Assembly (NCBI GenBank): GCA_020025595.1
Contig: JAHHRV010000004.1
Span: forward strand, 1 to 64,000
Length of the DNA stretch: 64,000 nucleotides
Direction of reading: 5' to 3'
Source: Oscillospiraceae bacterium
Lineage (GTDB): Bacteria; Bacillota; Clostridia; Oscillospirales; Oscillospiraceae
Shown one piece after another: positions 9,018 to 16,806 of the stretch (positions are counted from its first letter, which is position 1; each line of letters opens with the position of its first letter). The notes under the pieces are model-generated. The model saw only the letters and a list, made by a program, of their open reading frames with translations, was not told the origin of the DNA and searched no databases. A program made the translations under genes and the position numbers.

Positions 9018-9395
9018 TTATATAAGATGGAACCATTCCATCAAAGTTACGATGTAATTAACGCCAAACCCTAGTAGAATCAATCCAAAAAACAACCAAT
9101 TGAGTATCTTATTTTTAAGTAACCTGCAATCGCGCAGGATATATACGCCCAAAATCGGGATAGACCAAAACAGAGGATGCATTGCGAACGCCGTCTTAAA
9201 ATCCAGATGCAACGCTGCAAGCCACGCTCTGGTCATACCACAGGTAGGGCACGGAACACCAAACACAGACAAAATCAAGCATGGTGGGCCAATGTACAAT
9301 ATTAGGCCTCCGGCGGCGATGGCCACCAGCGAAATTCCTATTTTCCACAGGGGTACAGAATACAACCCCTTATGGCAGCTTCGCTTATGCGTCAT
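9018..9395 (-). CDS. DUF2752 family membrane protein
   Basis: A 125-residue protein with about three membrane helices and the DUF2752 core GVPCPTCGMTRAW followed by an FAMHPLF segment. The function of the family is not known; it very often neighbours TM2 proteins, as here. The start at 9395 is the only ATG before the first membrane helix, but its SD is poor, so the N-terminus is uncertain. Confidence 0.8.
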   Translation of the reverse strand: MTHKRSCHKGLYSVPLWKIGISLVAIAAGGLILYIGPPCLILSVFGVPCPTCGMTRAWLAALHLDFKTAFAMHPLFWSIPILGVYILRDCRLLKNKILNWLFFGLILLGFGVNYIVTLMEWFHLI

Positions 9396-9786
9396 ACCTT
9401 TTTTCGTGTTCAGTCCTTTTGATTTGATAGAAACATCCCCTTAAAGCATCTTTACACGTCTAATGTGCATTCCATCTTTCGACAAGCTGTTTATCTATTG
9501 ACAGAAGCGTCCGATCTATACAAGGAGCCTATCACTTTCGCCATAACACCCGCAAGTATGCAAAAAGTTTGCCACAAGCTGTGCTTTTCTAAGATGATAT
9601 CGCAGATTTTGTCAAAAATCAAGAATACAGTAAATTTTTTCAATTTTATTTTGAAGCCAAGACGCAAAATCCCCCTGATACCTGGAGCGCATCCATGTAT
9701 CAGGGGGGTATCTATTGATCGCAGCCGATAAACATCACCATTCTGATAAGGCTCCGTTTATCCCATGCCATAAAAGGATTCCATTT
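9396..9786. other. Gene-free stretch with one hairpin
   Basis: No convincing gene. Base composition is more AT-rich than its neighbours. A GC stem CCCCCTGATAC / GTATCAGGGGG (9671-9706) with a 15-nt loop is followed on the minus strand by ATTTTG, so it is probably the terminator of the esterase gene. The rest should hold the promoter of the DUF2752/TM2 pair, but I cannot point to clear boxes. Confidence 0.5.
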
Positions 9787-10803
9787 TTATACATTGGGAA
9801 TCTGTCTGAGCTGGGCATCCAGCCCATCAATCACCTCTGTGGGGATTCTGGCAAACTGCATCACCGCCCGCAGGGTCACCCGCTGAACGCTGGCAAGAAG
9901 CTCATCAGAGAATCCGCCCATCATCTGGGTATATTTCTGCACCAAAGGCAATAAAATCTCACGGGCCTGGGGATTTCTCAAAAGATATCCCAGTGTACAC
10001 CCGGCAGACAGAGTCGGCTCGCAGTCGGCAGTAAAGTAGTGACCGCAGCGAGGCTCGGTCATTTCTCCGTTGCCGAAATCACCCAGCACATCCTTCAGCC
10101 ATTCCACGCTGTCGTCCACCCAATGGGGGACACGGTTACATATGCTCACCCAGGGAGCCTGCACCGCAGAATTGCACACGGAAACACCGTGGGGGCCGTA
10201 TGCATACACATGGCTTTCAAAGGCAATATTCGCCTTGGAAAGAGCCGCCATAAATCCGATGGTGTTGTCTACACTCACCAGCTCGTCGGTTCTGGTGGCA
10301 AACAGGAAGCAGGGGCAGGTATTTTCATCCACATAGGCAATGGTATCCGGAGCCGTTGGGTTGCAGTTGCGAATGTCAGAACCGGCTGCCGGATAGGCAA
10401 GGATCGCAGCATTGGGACGGTTGCAGGACATAGTTGCGGCAGCTGCTGCCAGATGGCCACCGGCAGAGAAGCCGATCACCGCAATTTTATCCGGGTAAAT
10501 GCCCCACTCGTCGGCTCTGCTGCGAATCAGCTCCATAGCCTGGTCAAAATCATTCAAGGGGTTGGGCCAGACTTTGTGCTCTCCCACGGAATAGCGCAGG
10601 ACAAAGGCCTGGAATCCGGCGTGCAGATAGGCACTTGCCACGGGGTCAGCTTCCCGGTCGGAGCAGTATTCATAACCGCCGCCGGGCAGAATCACAATCG
10701 CAGGACGCTTGGGGACATAGGAAAAATGACCTCCGACCTTCTGGATATAGCACTCCAGCGTGACATTTCTCTGTTCGTTCAAAACCAACATTTCATGTTT
10801 CAT
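9787..10803 (-). CDS. Alpha/beta hydrolase (acetyl-xylan esterase-like)
   Basis: A 338-residue hydrolase. The oxyanion-hole segment LPGGGY is near residue 40, the nucleophile elbow GFSAGGH near 120 (Ser), the acid in TRTDELV near 190 and the catalytic His in YGPHGVS near 225. This is the BD-FAE/acetyl-esterase layout seen in carbohydrate esterases and small-ester hydrolases. About 90 extra residues at the C-terminus form an unassigned helical region. No signal peptide, so it should act on cytosolic substrates. It is transcribed alone; substrate unknown. Confidence 0.8.
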   Translation of the reverse strand: MKHEMLVLNEQRNVTLECYIQKVGGHFSYVPKRPAIVILPGGGYEYCSDREADPVASAYLHAGFQAFVLRYSVGEHKVWPNPLNDFDQAMELIRSRADEWGIYPDKIAVIGFSAGGHLAAAAATMSCNRPNAAILAYPAAGSDIRNCNPTAPDTIAYVDENTCPCFLFATRTDELVSVDNTIGFMAALSKANIAFESHVYAYGPHGVSVCNSAVQAPWVSICNRVPHWVDDSVEWLKDVLGDFGNGEMTEPRCGHYFTADCEPTLSAGCTLGYLLRNPQAREILLPLVQKYTQMMGGFSDELLASVQRVTLRAVMQFARIPTEVIDGLDAQLRQIPNV

Positions 10804-11298
10804 AAAAGCTGCTCCTCTCTATATTTTACTTTATTATAGTGGATAAATCATGCAAATAAATGAATAAAACATGAATTTCTCCGCTGAGCAGCTTTACAGT
10901 TTTCCCCTTTTGTAAGGCTAGCGAACGAAATTTCGTCAATATGCACTGCCGAAAACTGATTTGCACGAAAAAGGACAAATCAAATACGGATGCTTATCCC
11001 AAAGACCGCCTTCCATCGGGAGGCGGTCTTTTTCTGCGCCCTTGGGCATAGATATATACGCTCCCCTGTACACGACGCTTTCATCTTCAAACAGCACAAA
11101 ATTGCCGGGTGCAAAGCAGCATGGGGCACATCCAGCGCAGTCTTTGCAGAGCATCTTTTGCAATATTATTGCCATGATTGGTCATATACTTTCTACTTTG
11201 TGCTTGTTATACTAATGACCGAAGAATAAAAAATCCCGGCAAAACCTGTTTACCCCAGGTTCGCCGACACGCATTTACCAAATCAGGGGGCATAGAAA
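10804..11298. other. 495-bp intergenic region with an orphan terminator
   Basis: Between the divergent esterase and dapA. A strong plus-strand terminator lies at 11001-11033 but no plus-strand gene precedes it. A 79-codon Cys-rich minus-strand frame (10936-11175) runs through the hairpin and has no SD, so I do not call it. Just before dapA a stem-loop (ACCTG / CAGGT inside CGGC / GCCG, 11236-11268) could be a leader attenuator; nothing resembling the long lysine riboswitch is visible. Confidence 0.5.
11001..11033 (+). terminator. Orphan intrinsic terminator
   Basis: AAAGACCGCC / GGCGGTCTTT stem then T-rich tail on the plus strand; no open frame upstream on that strand. Confidence 0.75.
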
Positions 11299-12195
11299 TT
11301 GAAATATCCGAACGAAAAACCCATCTTTGTGGGAGCCGCAACCGCGCTGATCACACCTTTGAACGAAAGCGGTCCCGATCTGGATGCCATGGGCCGGCTG
11401 ATCGATATGCAGATTGCAGGCGGCATTGATGCGCTGGTCGTATGCGGCACCACCGGCGAAAGTGCAACGCTTTCCGACAGCGAAAAGATGAAGGTTCTCG
11501 ACTATACCGTTGCCCGCACCGCAGGCCGGGTCCCCGTAATTGCAGGCACCGGCACAAACGACACCGAGCACGCCAAAAAGCTGACCCGGATGGCTACCGA
11601 AGCAGGCTGCGATGCCATGCTGGTGGTGACCCCCTACTACAACAAAGCGACTCAGGCCGGTCTGGTTGCCCACTTCTGCCAGATTGCAGATGCCACCGAC
11701 AAGCCCGTCATGGTTTACAATGTGCCCTCCCGCACAGGCGTTTCCATCGCCCCGGAAACCTATGTGAAGCTTGCCCAGCACCCCAACATCAAGGCCATCA
11801 AGGAAGCCAGCGGCAACATCTCTGAAATTGCAAAAATTGCTGCTCTGGTGGGTGACACGCTGGACATCTACTCCGGCAACGACGATCAGATCATCCCCAT
11901 TCTGTCTCTGGGCGGCAAGGGTGTCATTTCGGTTCTGTCCAATCTGATGCCCGGAGAAACCTCCCGGATGTGCCACGATTTTCTGTCCGGCTCCATGGAA
12001 GAGGCCAGAAAAACCCAGCTGCGGCTGCTGCCTTTGATCGATGCACTGTTCTGCCAGGTGAATCCCATCCCCATAAAGGCCGCCATGAGCCGGATGGGCT
12101 ACTGTGAAAACCTGCTGCGGCTGCCTCTGACTCCCATGGAGGGCACCGAATACGAAAATCTGCTGGCGCTGATGCAGCAGCAGGGTCTGATTTAA
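11299..12195 (+). CDS. dapA: 4-hydroxy-tetrahydrodipicolinate synthase
   Basis: A 298-residue class I aldolase. CGTTGES (residues 49-55), the catalytic Tyr in VMVYNVPSRTG (Y140) and the Schiff-base lysine in IKAIKEASG (K168) are all present. It condenses pyruvate with aspartate semialdehyde at the entry to the lysine/DAP branch. Translation starts at TTG 11299, supported by AGGGGG eight bases upstream and the usual N-terminal length. It is first in a four-gene operon dapA-dapB-ddh-lysC. Confidence 0.95.
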   Translation: MKYPNEKPIFVGAATALITPLNESGPDLDAMGRLIDMQIAGGIDALVVCGTTGESATLSDSEKMKVLDYTVARTAGRVPVIAGTGTNDTEHAKKLTRMATEAGCDAMLVVTPYYNKATQAGLVAHFCQIADATDKPVMVYNVPSRTGVSIAPETYVKLAQHPNIKAIKEASGNISEIAKIAALVGDTLDIYSGNDDQIIPILSLGGKGVISVLSNLMPGETSRMCHDFLSGSMEEARKTQLRLLPLIDALFCQVNPIPIKAAMSRMGYCENLLRLPLTPMEGTEYENLLALMQQQGLI

Positions 12196-12243
12196 CCGAT
12201 TTAGTTTTACGAAAGGGCGCTTTTCAGCGTAAATAGATAGAAT

Positions 12244-12972
12244 ATGAGAATCATTGTAAACGGCGCTACCGGCAGACAGGGCCGGATCCTGTGCCAGAAA
12301 ATCAAAGAAAATCCCCAGCACACACTGGTGGCTGCTTGCAGCAAGCGGGCCGAGTCCCCTTCCATCTCCGAAATTCAGGAGCCTGCCGATGTCATCATTG
12401 ATTTTTCCAATCATGAAGCCACCGAGGAGCTGACCAGATACGCCTGCGAGAAAAAGATCCCCCTTGTGATTGCCACAACCGGACGCACCGCCGAGGAAGA
12501 GGCCATGGTTCGTGCCTGCGCCCAGCAGGTCAGCGTTTTTTCCTCTGCCAATATGTCCATCGGCGTTGCCGTGCTGTGCCGACTGGCAAAAAGCGTCATG
12601 AAGACCTTCCCCTCTGCCGAGGTGGAAATCGTCGAATGTCACCACAACCGCAAGGTGGATGTCCCCTCCGGAACCGCCCTGATGTGCGCAAACGCCATCC
12701 GGGAAGAGCGCCCGGACAGCGAGCTGGTGATCGGCCGCCACGAAAACGGCCGCCGCAAGCCCACGGATATCGGCATTCACTCCCTGCGCTACGGCAATGA
12801 ATCCGGAACCCACACCATCATCTTCTCCTGCGGAACCGAAACCCTGGAGCTGACCCACCGGGCTGAGGATGTGGGTCTATTTACCGACGGTGCTCTGGTC
12901 GCCGCCGAATTTATCACCAAGCAACCCGCCGGCCTGTACGGCATGAAAGATATGTTGGAGGAATCACATTGA
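12244..12972 (+). CDS. dapB: 4-hydroxy-tetrahydrodipicolinate reductase
   Basis: A 242-residue protein with the dinucleotide-binding GATGRQG (7-13) and the family signature ECHHNRKVDVPSGTA (residues 131-145; catalytic His and Lys). It is shorter than the ~270-residue E. coli enzyme, as in other Clostridia. It reduces the DapA product to tetrahydrodipicolinate, the direct substrate of the next gene's product. Its TGA overlaps the TTG start of ddh, which implies translational coupling. Confidence 0.93.
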   Translation: MRIIVNGATGRQGRILCQKIKENPQHTLVAACSKRAESPSISEIQEPADVIIDFSNHEATEELTRYACEKKIPLVIATTGRTAEEEAMVRACAQQVSVFSSANMSIGVAVLCRLAKSVMKTFPSAEVEIVECHHNRKVDVPSGTALMCANAIREERPDSELVIGRHENGRRKPTDIGIHSLRYGNESGTHTIIFSCGTETLELTHRAEDVGLFTDGALVAAEFITKQPAGLYGMKDMLEESH

Positions 12973-13958
12973 ATCAGATAAGAATTGGTATTTTCGGATA
13001 CGGCAATCTGGGCCGGGGCGTGGAATGCGCCGCAATGCACACCGATGACATCTCCCTGCGGGCGGTATTTACCCGCCGGGACCCCGCAGCCGTCAAGCTG
13101 ATCAATCCCGATATTCCTGTGGTGTCTTCCAGTGAAGTCGCCGCATGGAAGGACGAGATTGATGTTATGATCATCTGCGGCGGCAGTGCCAAGGATCTGC
13201 CCACCATGACCCCCCAGCTTGCGCAAATGTTCTGCGTCGTGGACAGCTTTGACACTCACGCAAACATCCCGGAGCATTTCGCCCGGGTGAATGACGCCGC
13301 CCAGCAGGGCAAGCATCTGGCCCTCATCTCCTGCGGATGGGACCCGGGTCTTTTCTCCCTTGCAAGAATTCTGGGCGAGTGTGTCCTGCCCCAGGGCAGC
13401 ACCTACACCTTCTGGGGTAAGGGCGTCAGCCAGGGCCATTCCGATGCGATCCGCCAGATTCCGGGTGTCGCCGATGCCCGACAGTACACCATCCCCCGGG
13501 AGGAAATTCTGGAAGCTGCCCGCTCCAGCGACCGTCACGAATTCACCGCCCAGCAAATGCACACCAGAGAGTGTTTCGTGGTGCTGAAGCCCGATGCCGA
13601 CCCCGACACGGTCAGAAACGAAATCGTCACCATGCCCAACTACTTTGCCGGCTACGATACCACCGTTCACTTTATTTCTCAGGAGGAATTCGACCGGGAT
13701 CACCGGACATTCCCCCACGGCGGCACCGTCATCCGCAACGGAAACACCGGCGCAGATCTGGAAAATCACGCCACCATCGAATTCAGCCTGAATCTGGATT
13801 CCAACCCGGAATTCACCGCAAGGGTACTGGTTGCCTACGCACGGGCTGTTTACCGTATGCACAACCGGGGCAGAAACGGCTGCATCAGCGTTTTTGATGT
13901 GGCTCCGGCAGATCTGTCCCCCAGCAGTCCCGAGGAGCTTCGCGCCCACCTGCTGTAA
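12969..13958 (+). CDS. ddh: meso-Diaminopimelate dehydrogenase
   Basis: A 329-residue NADP-dependent enzyme. It begins with the Rossmann motif GIFGYGNLGRG and continues with SFDTHANIPEHF, CGWDPGLFSLAR and GKGVSQGHSDAIR, all hallmarks of Ddh. It makes meso-DAP from tetrahydrodipicolinate in one step, bypassing the acetylase/succinylase routes. The start is TTG 12969, overlapping the dapB stop as TTGA, with GGAGGAA upstream. Its place in the dap operon confirms the role. Confidence 0.95.
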   Translation: MNQIRIGIFGYGNLGRGVECAAMHTDDISLRAVFTRRDPAAVKLINPDIPVVSSSEVAAWKDEIDVMIICGGSAKDLPTMTPQLAQMFCVVDSFDTHANIPEHFARVNDAAQQGKHLALISCGWDPGLFSLARILGECVLPQGSTYTFWGKGVSQGHSDAIRQIPGVADARQYTIPREEILEAARSSDRHEFTAQQMHTRECFVVLKPDADPDTVRNEIVTMPNYFAGYDTTVHFISQEEFDRDHRTFPHGGTVIRNGNTGADLENHATIEFSLNLDSNPEFTARVLVAYARAVYRMHNRGRNGCISVFDVAPADLSPSSPEELRAHLL

Positions 13959-13982
13959 TCCCAAACACGAAAGGAAATCACC

Positions 13983-15308
13983 ATGAGCCTGAAGGTCGCA
14001 AAATTCGGAGGCAGTTCTCTTGCCGACGCACAGCATTTTCAAAATGCCGCCGCCATCGTAAGAGCTGACAGCGAAAGAAGATATATTGTTGTCTCCGCTC
14101 CCGGCAAGCGCAGCAAGGACGATATCAAAATCACCGATATGCTGCTGGAGAGTCTGGTTTCTGCTGACTGCGATTGCATCATCGACACCGTGGCAGCAAG
14201 ATTCCGCCAGATCATCCGTGATCTGGGTCTGGAACTGTCCATCGAAGCCGATGTTGCAAACATGAAAAGCGCCGCCCGCCTGGGCCTTCGGGATTATCTC
14301 GTCAGCAGAGGCGAGTATCTCAGCGCAAAAATCATGGCAGCGCTTCTGGGCTATGATTTTATCGATGCCAGTGAGGCAATTTCCTTTGATGCGCCCTACC
14401 GCTGCAACTGGGCCACCACCAGAAAGCGCATGGCACGGCTGCTGAAAAACAGCCCCCGCGCCGTGATTCCGGGCTTTTACGGGGCAGATTCCGACGGAAA
14501 TATCTGCACCTTTCTGCGGGGCGGCTCTGACATTACCGGAGCCATCGTGGCAGACGCAGCAGGCGCTGACCTGTACGAAAACTGGACGGATGTTTCCGGC
14601 GTTATGGCAGCAGACCCCCGAATCATTGCAGACCCCCAGCCGATTCAGACACTGACCTATGAACAGCTGCGGACCTTCGCTCATCTGGGTGCCGAAGTTC
14701 TGCACGAAGATGCCATTGCCCCCTGCAAGCGCACCGGCATCCCCATCCTGATCAAAAATTCTAACCGGCCCAAGGACAAAGGCACCATGGTCGTTTCCGG
14801 CCACTGGGATTCCCCGGCGCTCTTCCCCGTAGCCGTGGGTGTCAAAAAGGGCATGAGCATGATTTCCCTGAGCTGCCCCGGCGGAAATTCCGATATTCAG
14901 GCCCAGATCCGCCGTCTGGTATATGCATCCGGCATCAGCGTTGAGCATCTGTCGGTCAAGGCCGACTGTGTGACGGTGATCGCCGCCGACGATGACATCC
15001 GTGCCCATGAGCAGGCGCTCAGGGCTTCCCTTTCCGGGCTGGATTTTCAGATGACCGTGAAGCACGATCTTGCCATGGTCGGTGCCATCGGCAAGGCCGG
15101 AAAGTATGTAAACAAAGCCATGCAGAATGTGGCGCAGATTCTGAACTGTGCCGATATCTGTGTGGATCTGCTGGACCGGGGCTTTGACCATTCCAGTGTC
15201 ATCGCAGTTGTGGAAAAATCCGACTGCACCAAAGCCGTACGCTCCATATACAGCCAGCTCATCCAGCGGGACGGTATCAAGCATCAGCTTGTTTCCCAGT
15301 CTGCATAA
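13983..15308 (+). CDS. lysC: Aspartate kinase
   Basis: A 441-residue kinase with N-terminal KFGGSSLAD, the RGGSDITGA active-site segment and two C-terminal ACT domains, so feedback control by lysine is likely. It phosphorylates aspartate, the first step towards DAP and lysine. It is last in the operon, ATG 13983 after AAAGGAAAT, and closed by a bidirectional terminator. Homoserine-branch genes are not present here. Confidence 0.93.
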   Translation: MSLKVAKFGGSSLADAQHFQNAAAIVRADSERRYIVVSAPGKRSKDDIKITDMLLESLVSADCDCIIDTVAARFRQIIRDLGLELSIEADVANMKSAARLGLRDYLVSRGEYLSAKIMAALLGYDFIDASEAISFDAPYRCNWATTRKRMARLLKNSPRAVIPGFYGADSDGNICTFLRGGSDITGAIVADAAGADLYENWTDVSGVMAADPRIIADPQPIQTLTYEQLRTFAHLGAEVLHEDAIAPCKRTGIPILIKNSNRPKDKGTMVVSGHWDSPALFPVAVGVKKGMSMISLSCPGGNSDIQAQIRRLVYASGISVEHLSVKADCVTVIAADDDIRAHEQALRASLSGLDFQMTVKHDLAMVGAIGKAGKYVNKAMQNVAQILNCADICVDLLDRGFDHSSVIAVVEKSDCTKAVRSIYSQLIQRDGIKHQLVSQSA

Positions 15309-15310
15309 AT

Positions 15311-15345
15311 AAAAGCAGTTGACGCAAATGCGTCAACTGCTTTTT
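15311..15345. terminator. Bidirectional terminator between lysC and the Crp/Fnr regulator
   Basis: AAAAGCAGTTGACGCA / TGCGTCAACTGCTTTTT stem; A and T runs on both sides serve both converging genes. Confidence 0.92.
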
Positions 15346-15360
15346 GCTGAATAAAACGGC

Positions 15361-16020
15361 CTATAACAGGTGAAAGGTGCTCTTTTCGCACTCTAGTTTT
15401 CCCTCTTTGCGCAGCTTGCTGATTTCACTGGACAGGCCGCTGCGGTCCACTTCCAGATAATCCGCCAGCTCCTGCCGGTCGTAGGGAATGGTAAAGCGGT
15501 CGCTTCCGTGGAGCTTGGCCTGGTTCAGCAGGTAGGCCATCAGCTTCTCCCGGGTGGTGCGCCTGGAGGTCACTTCGATTTTCTGGTCAAACATCAGATT
15601 TTTGTTTGCCACCAGCCGCAGCAGATTGAAAATCATCCGGCTGTGAAACACACAGGCGTTGGTACAGCTGGCGGTGATCCTCCGGCAGTCGATGAGCAGA
15701 CAGGTGCTGTCCTCGTCTGCTGCCACACTGATGGGCAGAGCCGGGATTCCGGCGCAGGCGTAGGTTTCCCCGAACACCTCCCCGGGGACGATATGGGCCA
15801 CAATGCTGCGATTGCCGTAGTAATCCTCCCGAACCAGCTGCACAGAGCCAGTCAGCACGATGCCCACATAAATAGCCTCATCCCCCTCACGAAACACAAG
15901 CTGTCCTTTTTGGGCGGTTATTTTTTTTGCTCCCAGGCACCCCAGCATGGCCTGCATCTCTTCCGGCGCAATTCCGTCAAACAGAGGGCACTGATTCAAA
16001 ATCGGAAAGAATTTTTCCAT
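15361..16020 (-). CDS. Crp/Fnr family regulator, HcpR-like
   Basis: A 219-residue protein: N-terminal cyclic-nucleotide-binding-type beta roll (about 10-125, including the GEVFGETYA segment) and a C-terminal winged HTH (about 150-215, RQELADYLEVDRSGLSSEISKL). No Fnr-type N-terminal Cys cluster is present. The start at 16020 has AGGAG 7 nt upstream, better than the longer frame beginning at 16050 inside the palindrome. It diverges from an Fe-S protein and hcp, the arrangement of HcpR regulators that control nitrosative-stress genes. A palindrome in the shared promoter supports direct control of both units. Confidence 0.82.
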   Translation of the reverse strand: MEKFFPILNQCPLFDGIAPEEMQAMLGCLGAKKITAQKGQLVFREGDEAIYVGIVLTGSVQLVREDYYGNRSIVAHIVPGEVFGETYACAGIPALPISVAADEDSTCLLIDCRRITASCTNACVFHSRMIFNLLRLVANKNLMFDQKIEVTSRRTTREKLMAYLLNQAKLHGSDRFTIPYDRQELADYLEVDRSGLSSEISKLRKEGKLECEKSTFHLL

Positions 16021-16033
16021 TGCCTGCTCCTTT

Positions 16034-16076
16034 TGTTGAATATTCAACATACATTTTTGCTTCAGTATAGTATGCT
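16034..16076 (+). promoter_or_regulatory. Palindromic operator and -10 box upstream of the hcp operon
   Basis: Perfect 16-bp palindrome TGTTGAATATTCAACA (16034-16049). A TATGCT -10 box at 16071-16076 would place the transcription start near 16083, putting the palindrome centre at about -41.5, the class II activator position for Crp/Fnr proteins. No good -35 box is seen, consistent with activation. Confidence 0.65.
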
Positions 16077-16104
16077 CTGCTTACAAAGTCAAGGAGGACT
16101 GTTT

Positions 16105-16794
16105 ATGATCCGAAAAATCATTGTGATAGATGAAGAAAAATGCAATGGCTGCGGCATCTGCGCAGAAGCCTGCCACGAAGGTGCCATCGGCATGGTGGGC
16201 GGCAAGGCCAAGCTGCTGCGGGAGGACTACTGCGACGGCCTGGGTGACTGTCTGCCGGCATGTCCCAAAAACGCCATTTCCTTTGAAGAGCGGGAAGCAC
16301 CTGCCTACAACGAGGCCGCCGTGCTGGCTGCCAAACAGGCAAAGCAGGCCCCCGCATCCTGCAGCTGCCCCGGAACCATCAGCCGGGCCATCTCAGCACC
16401 CAGTGCATCCGGCACCGCTGCGGAGGTTCCCAGCCAGCTGCGCAATTTCCCGGTCCAGATCAAGCTGGCAGCCGTGAATGCGCCCTTTTTCGACGGTGCC
16501 GATCTGCTGATTGCCGCCGACTGCACCGCCTATGCATATGGAAATTTCCACAGCCGGTTTATGAAAAACAGGGTCACCCTGATCGGCTGCCCCAAGCTGG
16601 ACAGCGTGAACTACGCCGAAAAGCTGGCCGGCATTTTTGCAGAAAACAACATCCGCAGTGTCACCGTCGTTCGCATGGAAGTTCCCTGCTGCGGCGGTCT
16701 GAGTCAGGCGGTTCAGACTGCGCTGAAAAACAGCGGCAAAGACATCCCCTGTGAAATCATCACCATTGCCACCAACGGCACCATCAGAAATTAA
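16105..16794 (+). CDS. 4Fe-4S ferredoxin-like protein linked to hcp
   Basis: A 229-residue protein. Two ferredoxin clusters occupy the N-terminus: CNGCGICAEAC (about 13-23) and a second site beginning with a C-D-G-L-G-D-C spacing then LPACP (about 47-56). The C-terminal part, after a low-complexity Ala/Ser/Pro linker, has an IAADCTAYAYG segment and CPKLD, plus a VPCCGG motif. It likely donates electrons to the hybrid cluster protein, whose gene starts 12 bp downstream. The start at 16105 follows AAGGAGG. Longer upstream frames overlap the regulator and are not real. Confidence 0.85.
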   Translation: MIRKIIVIDEEKCNGCGICAEACHEGAIGMVGGKAKLLREDYCDGLGDCLPACPKNAISFEEREAPAYNEAAVLAAKQAKQAPASCSCPGTISRAISAPSASGTAAEVPSQLRNFPVQIKLAAVNAPFFDGADLLIAADCTAYAYGNFHSRFMKNRVTLIGCPKLDSVNYAEKLAGIFAENNIRSVTVVRMEVPCCGGLSQAVQTALKNSGKDIPCEIITIATNGTIRN

Positions 16795-16806
16795 AGGAGA
16801 AGCACT

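Noticed and set aside
10936..11175. 79-codon Cys-rich minus-strand frame
   Set aside because: No SD, and it reads straight through a strong terminator hairpin.
11220..11298. Lysine riboswitch before dapA
   Set aside because: The leader is far too short and lacks the multi-helix core; only one small hairpin is seen.
12789..15284. 831-codon minus-strand open frame over the dap operon
   Set aside because: Antisense to ddh and lysC, which have full motif support; its product is a Gly/His/Val-rich low-complexity shadow caused by codon bias.
16034..16049. Start of the Crp/Fnr gene at 16050 inside the palindrome
   Set aside because: The ATG at 16020 has a correctly spaced AGGAG; the upstream frame lies in the operator.
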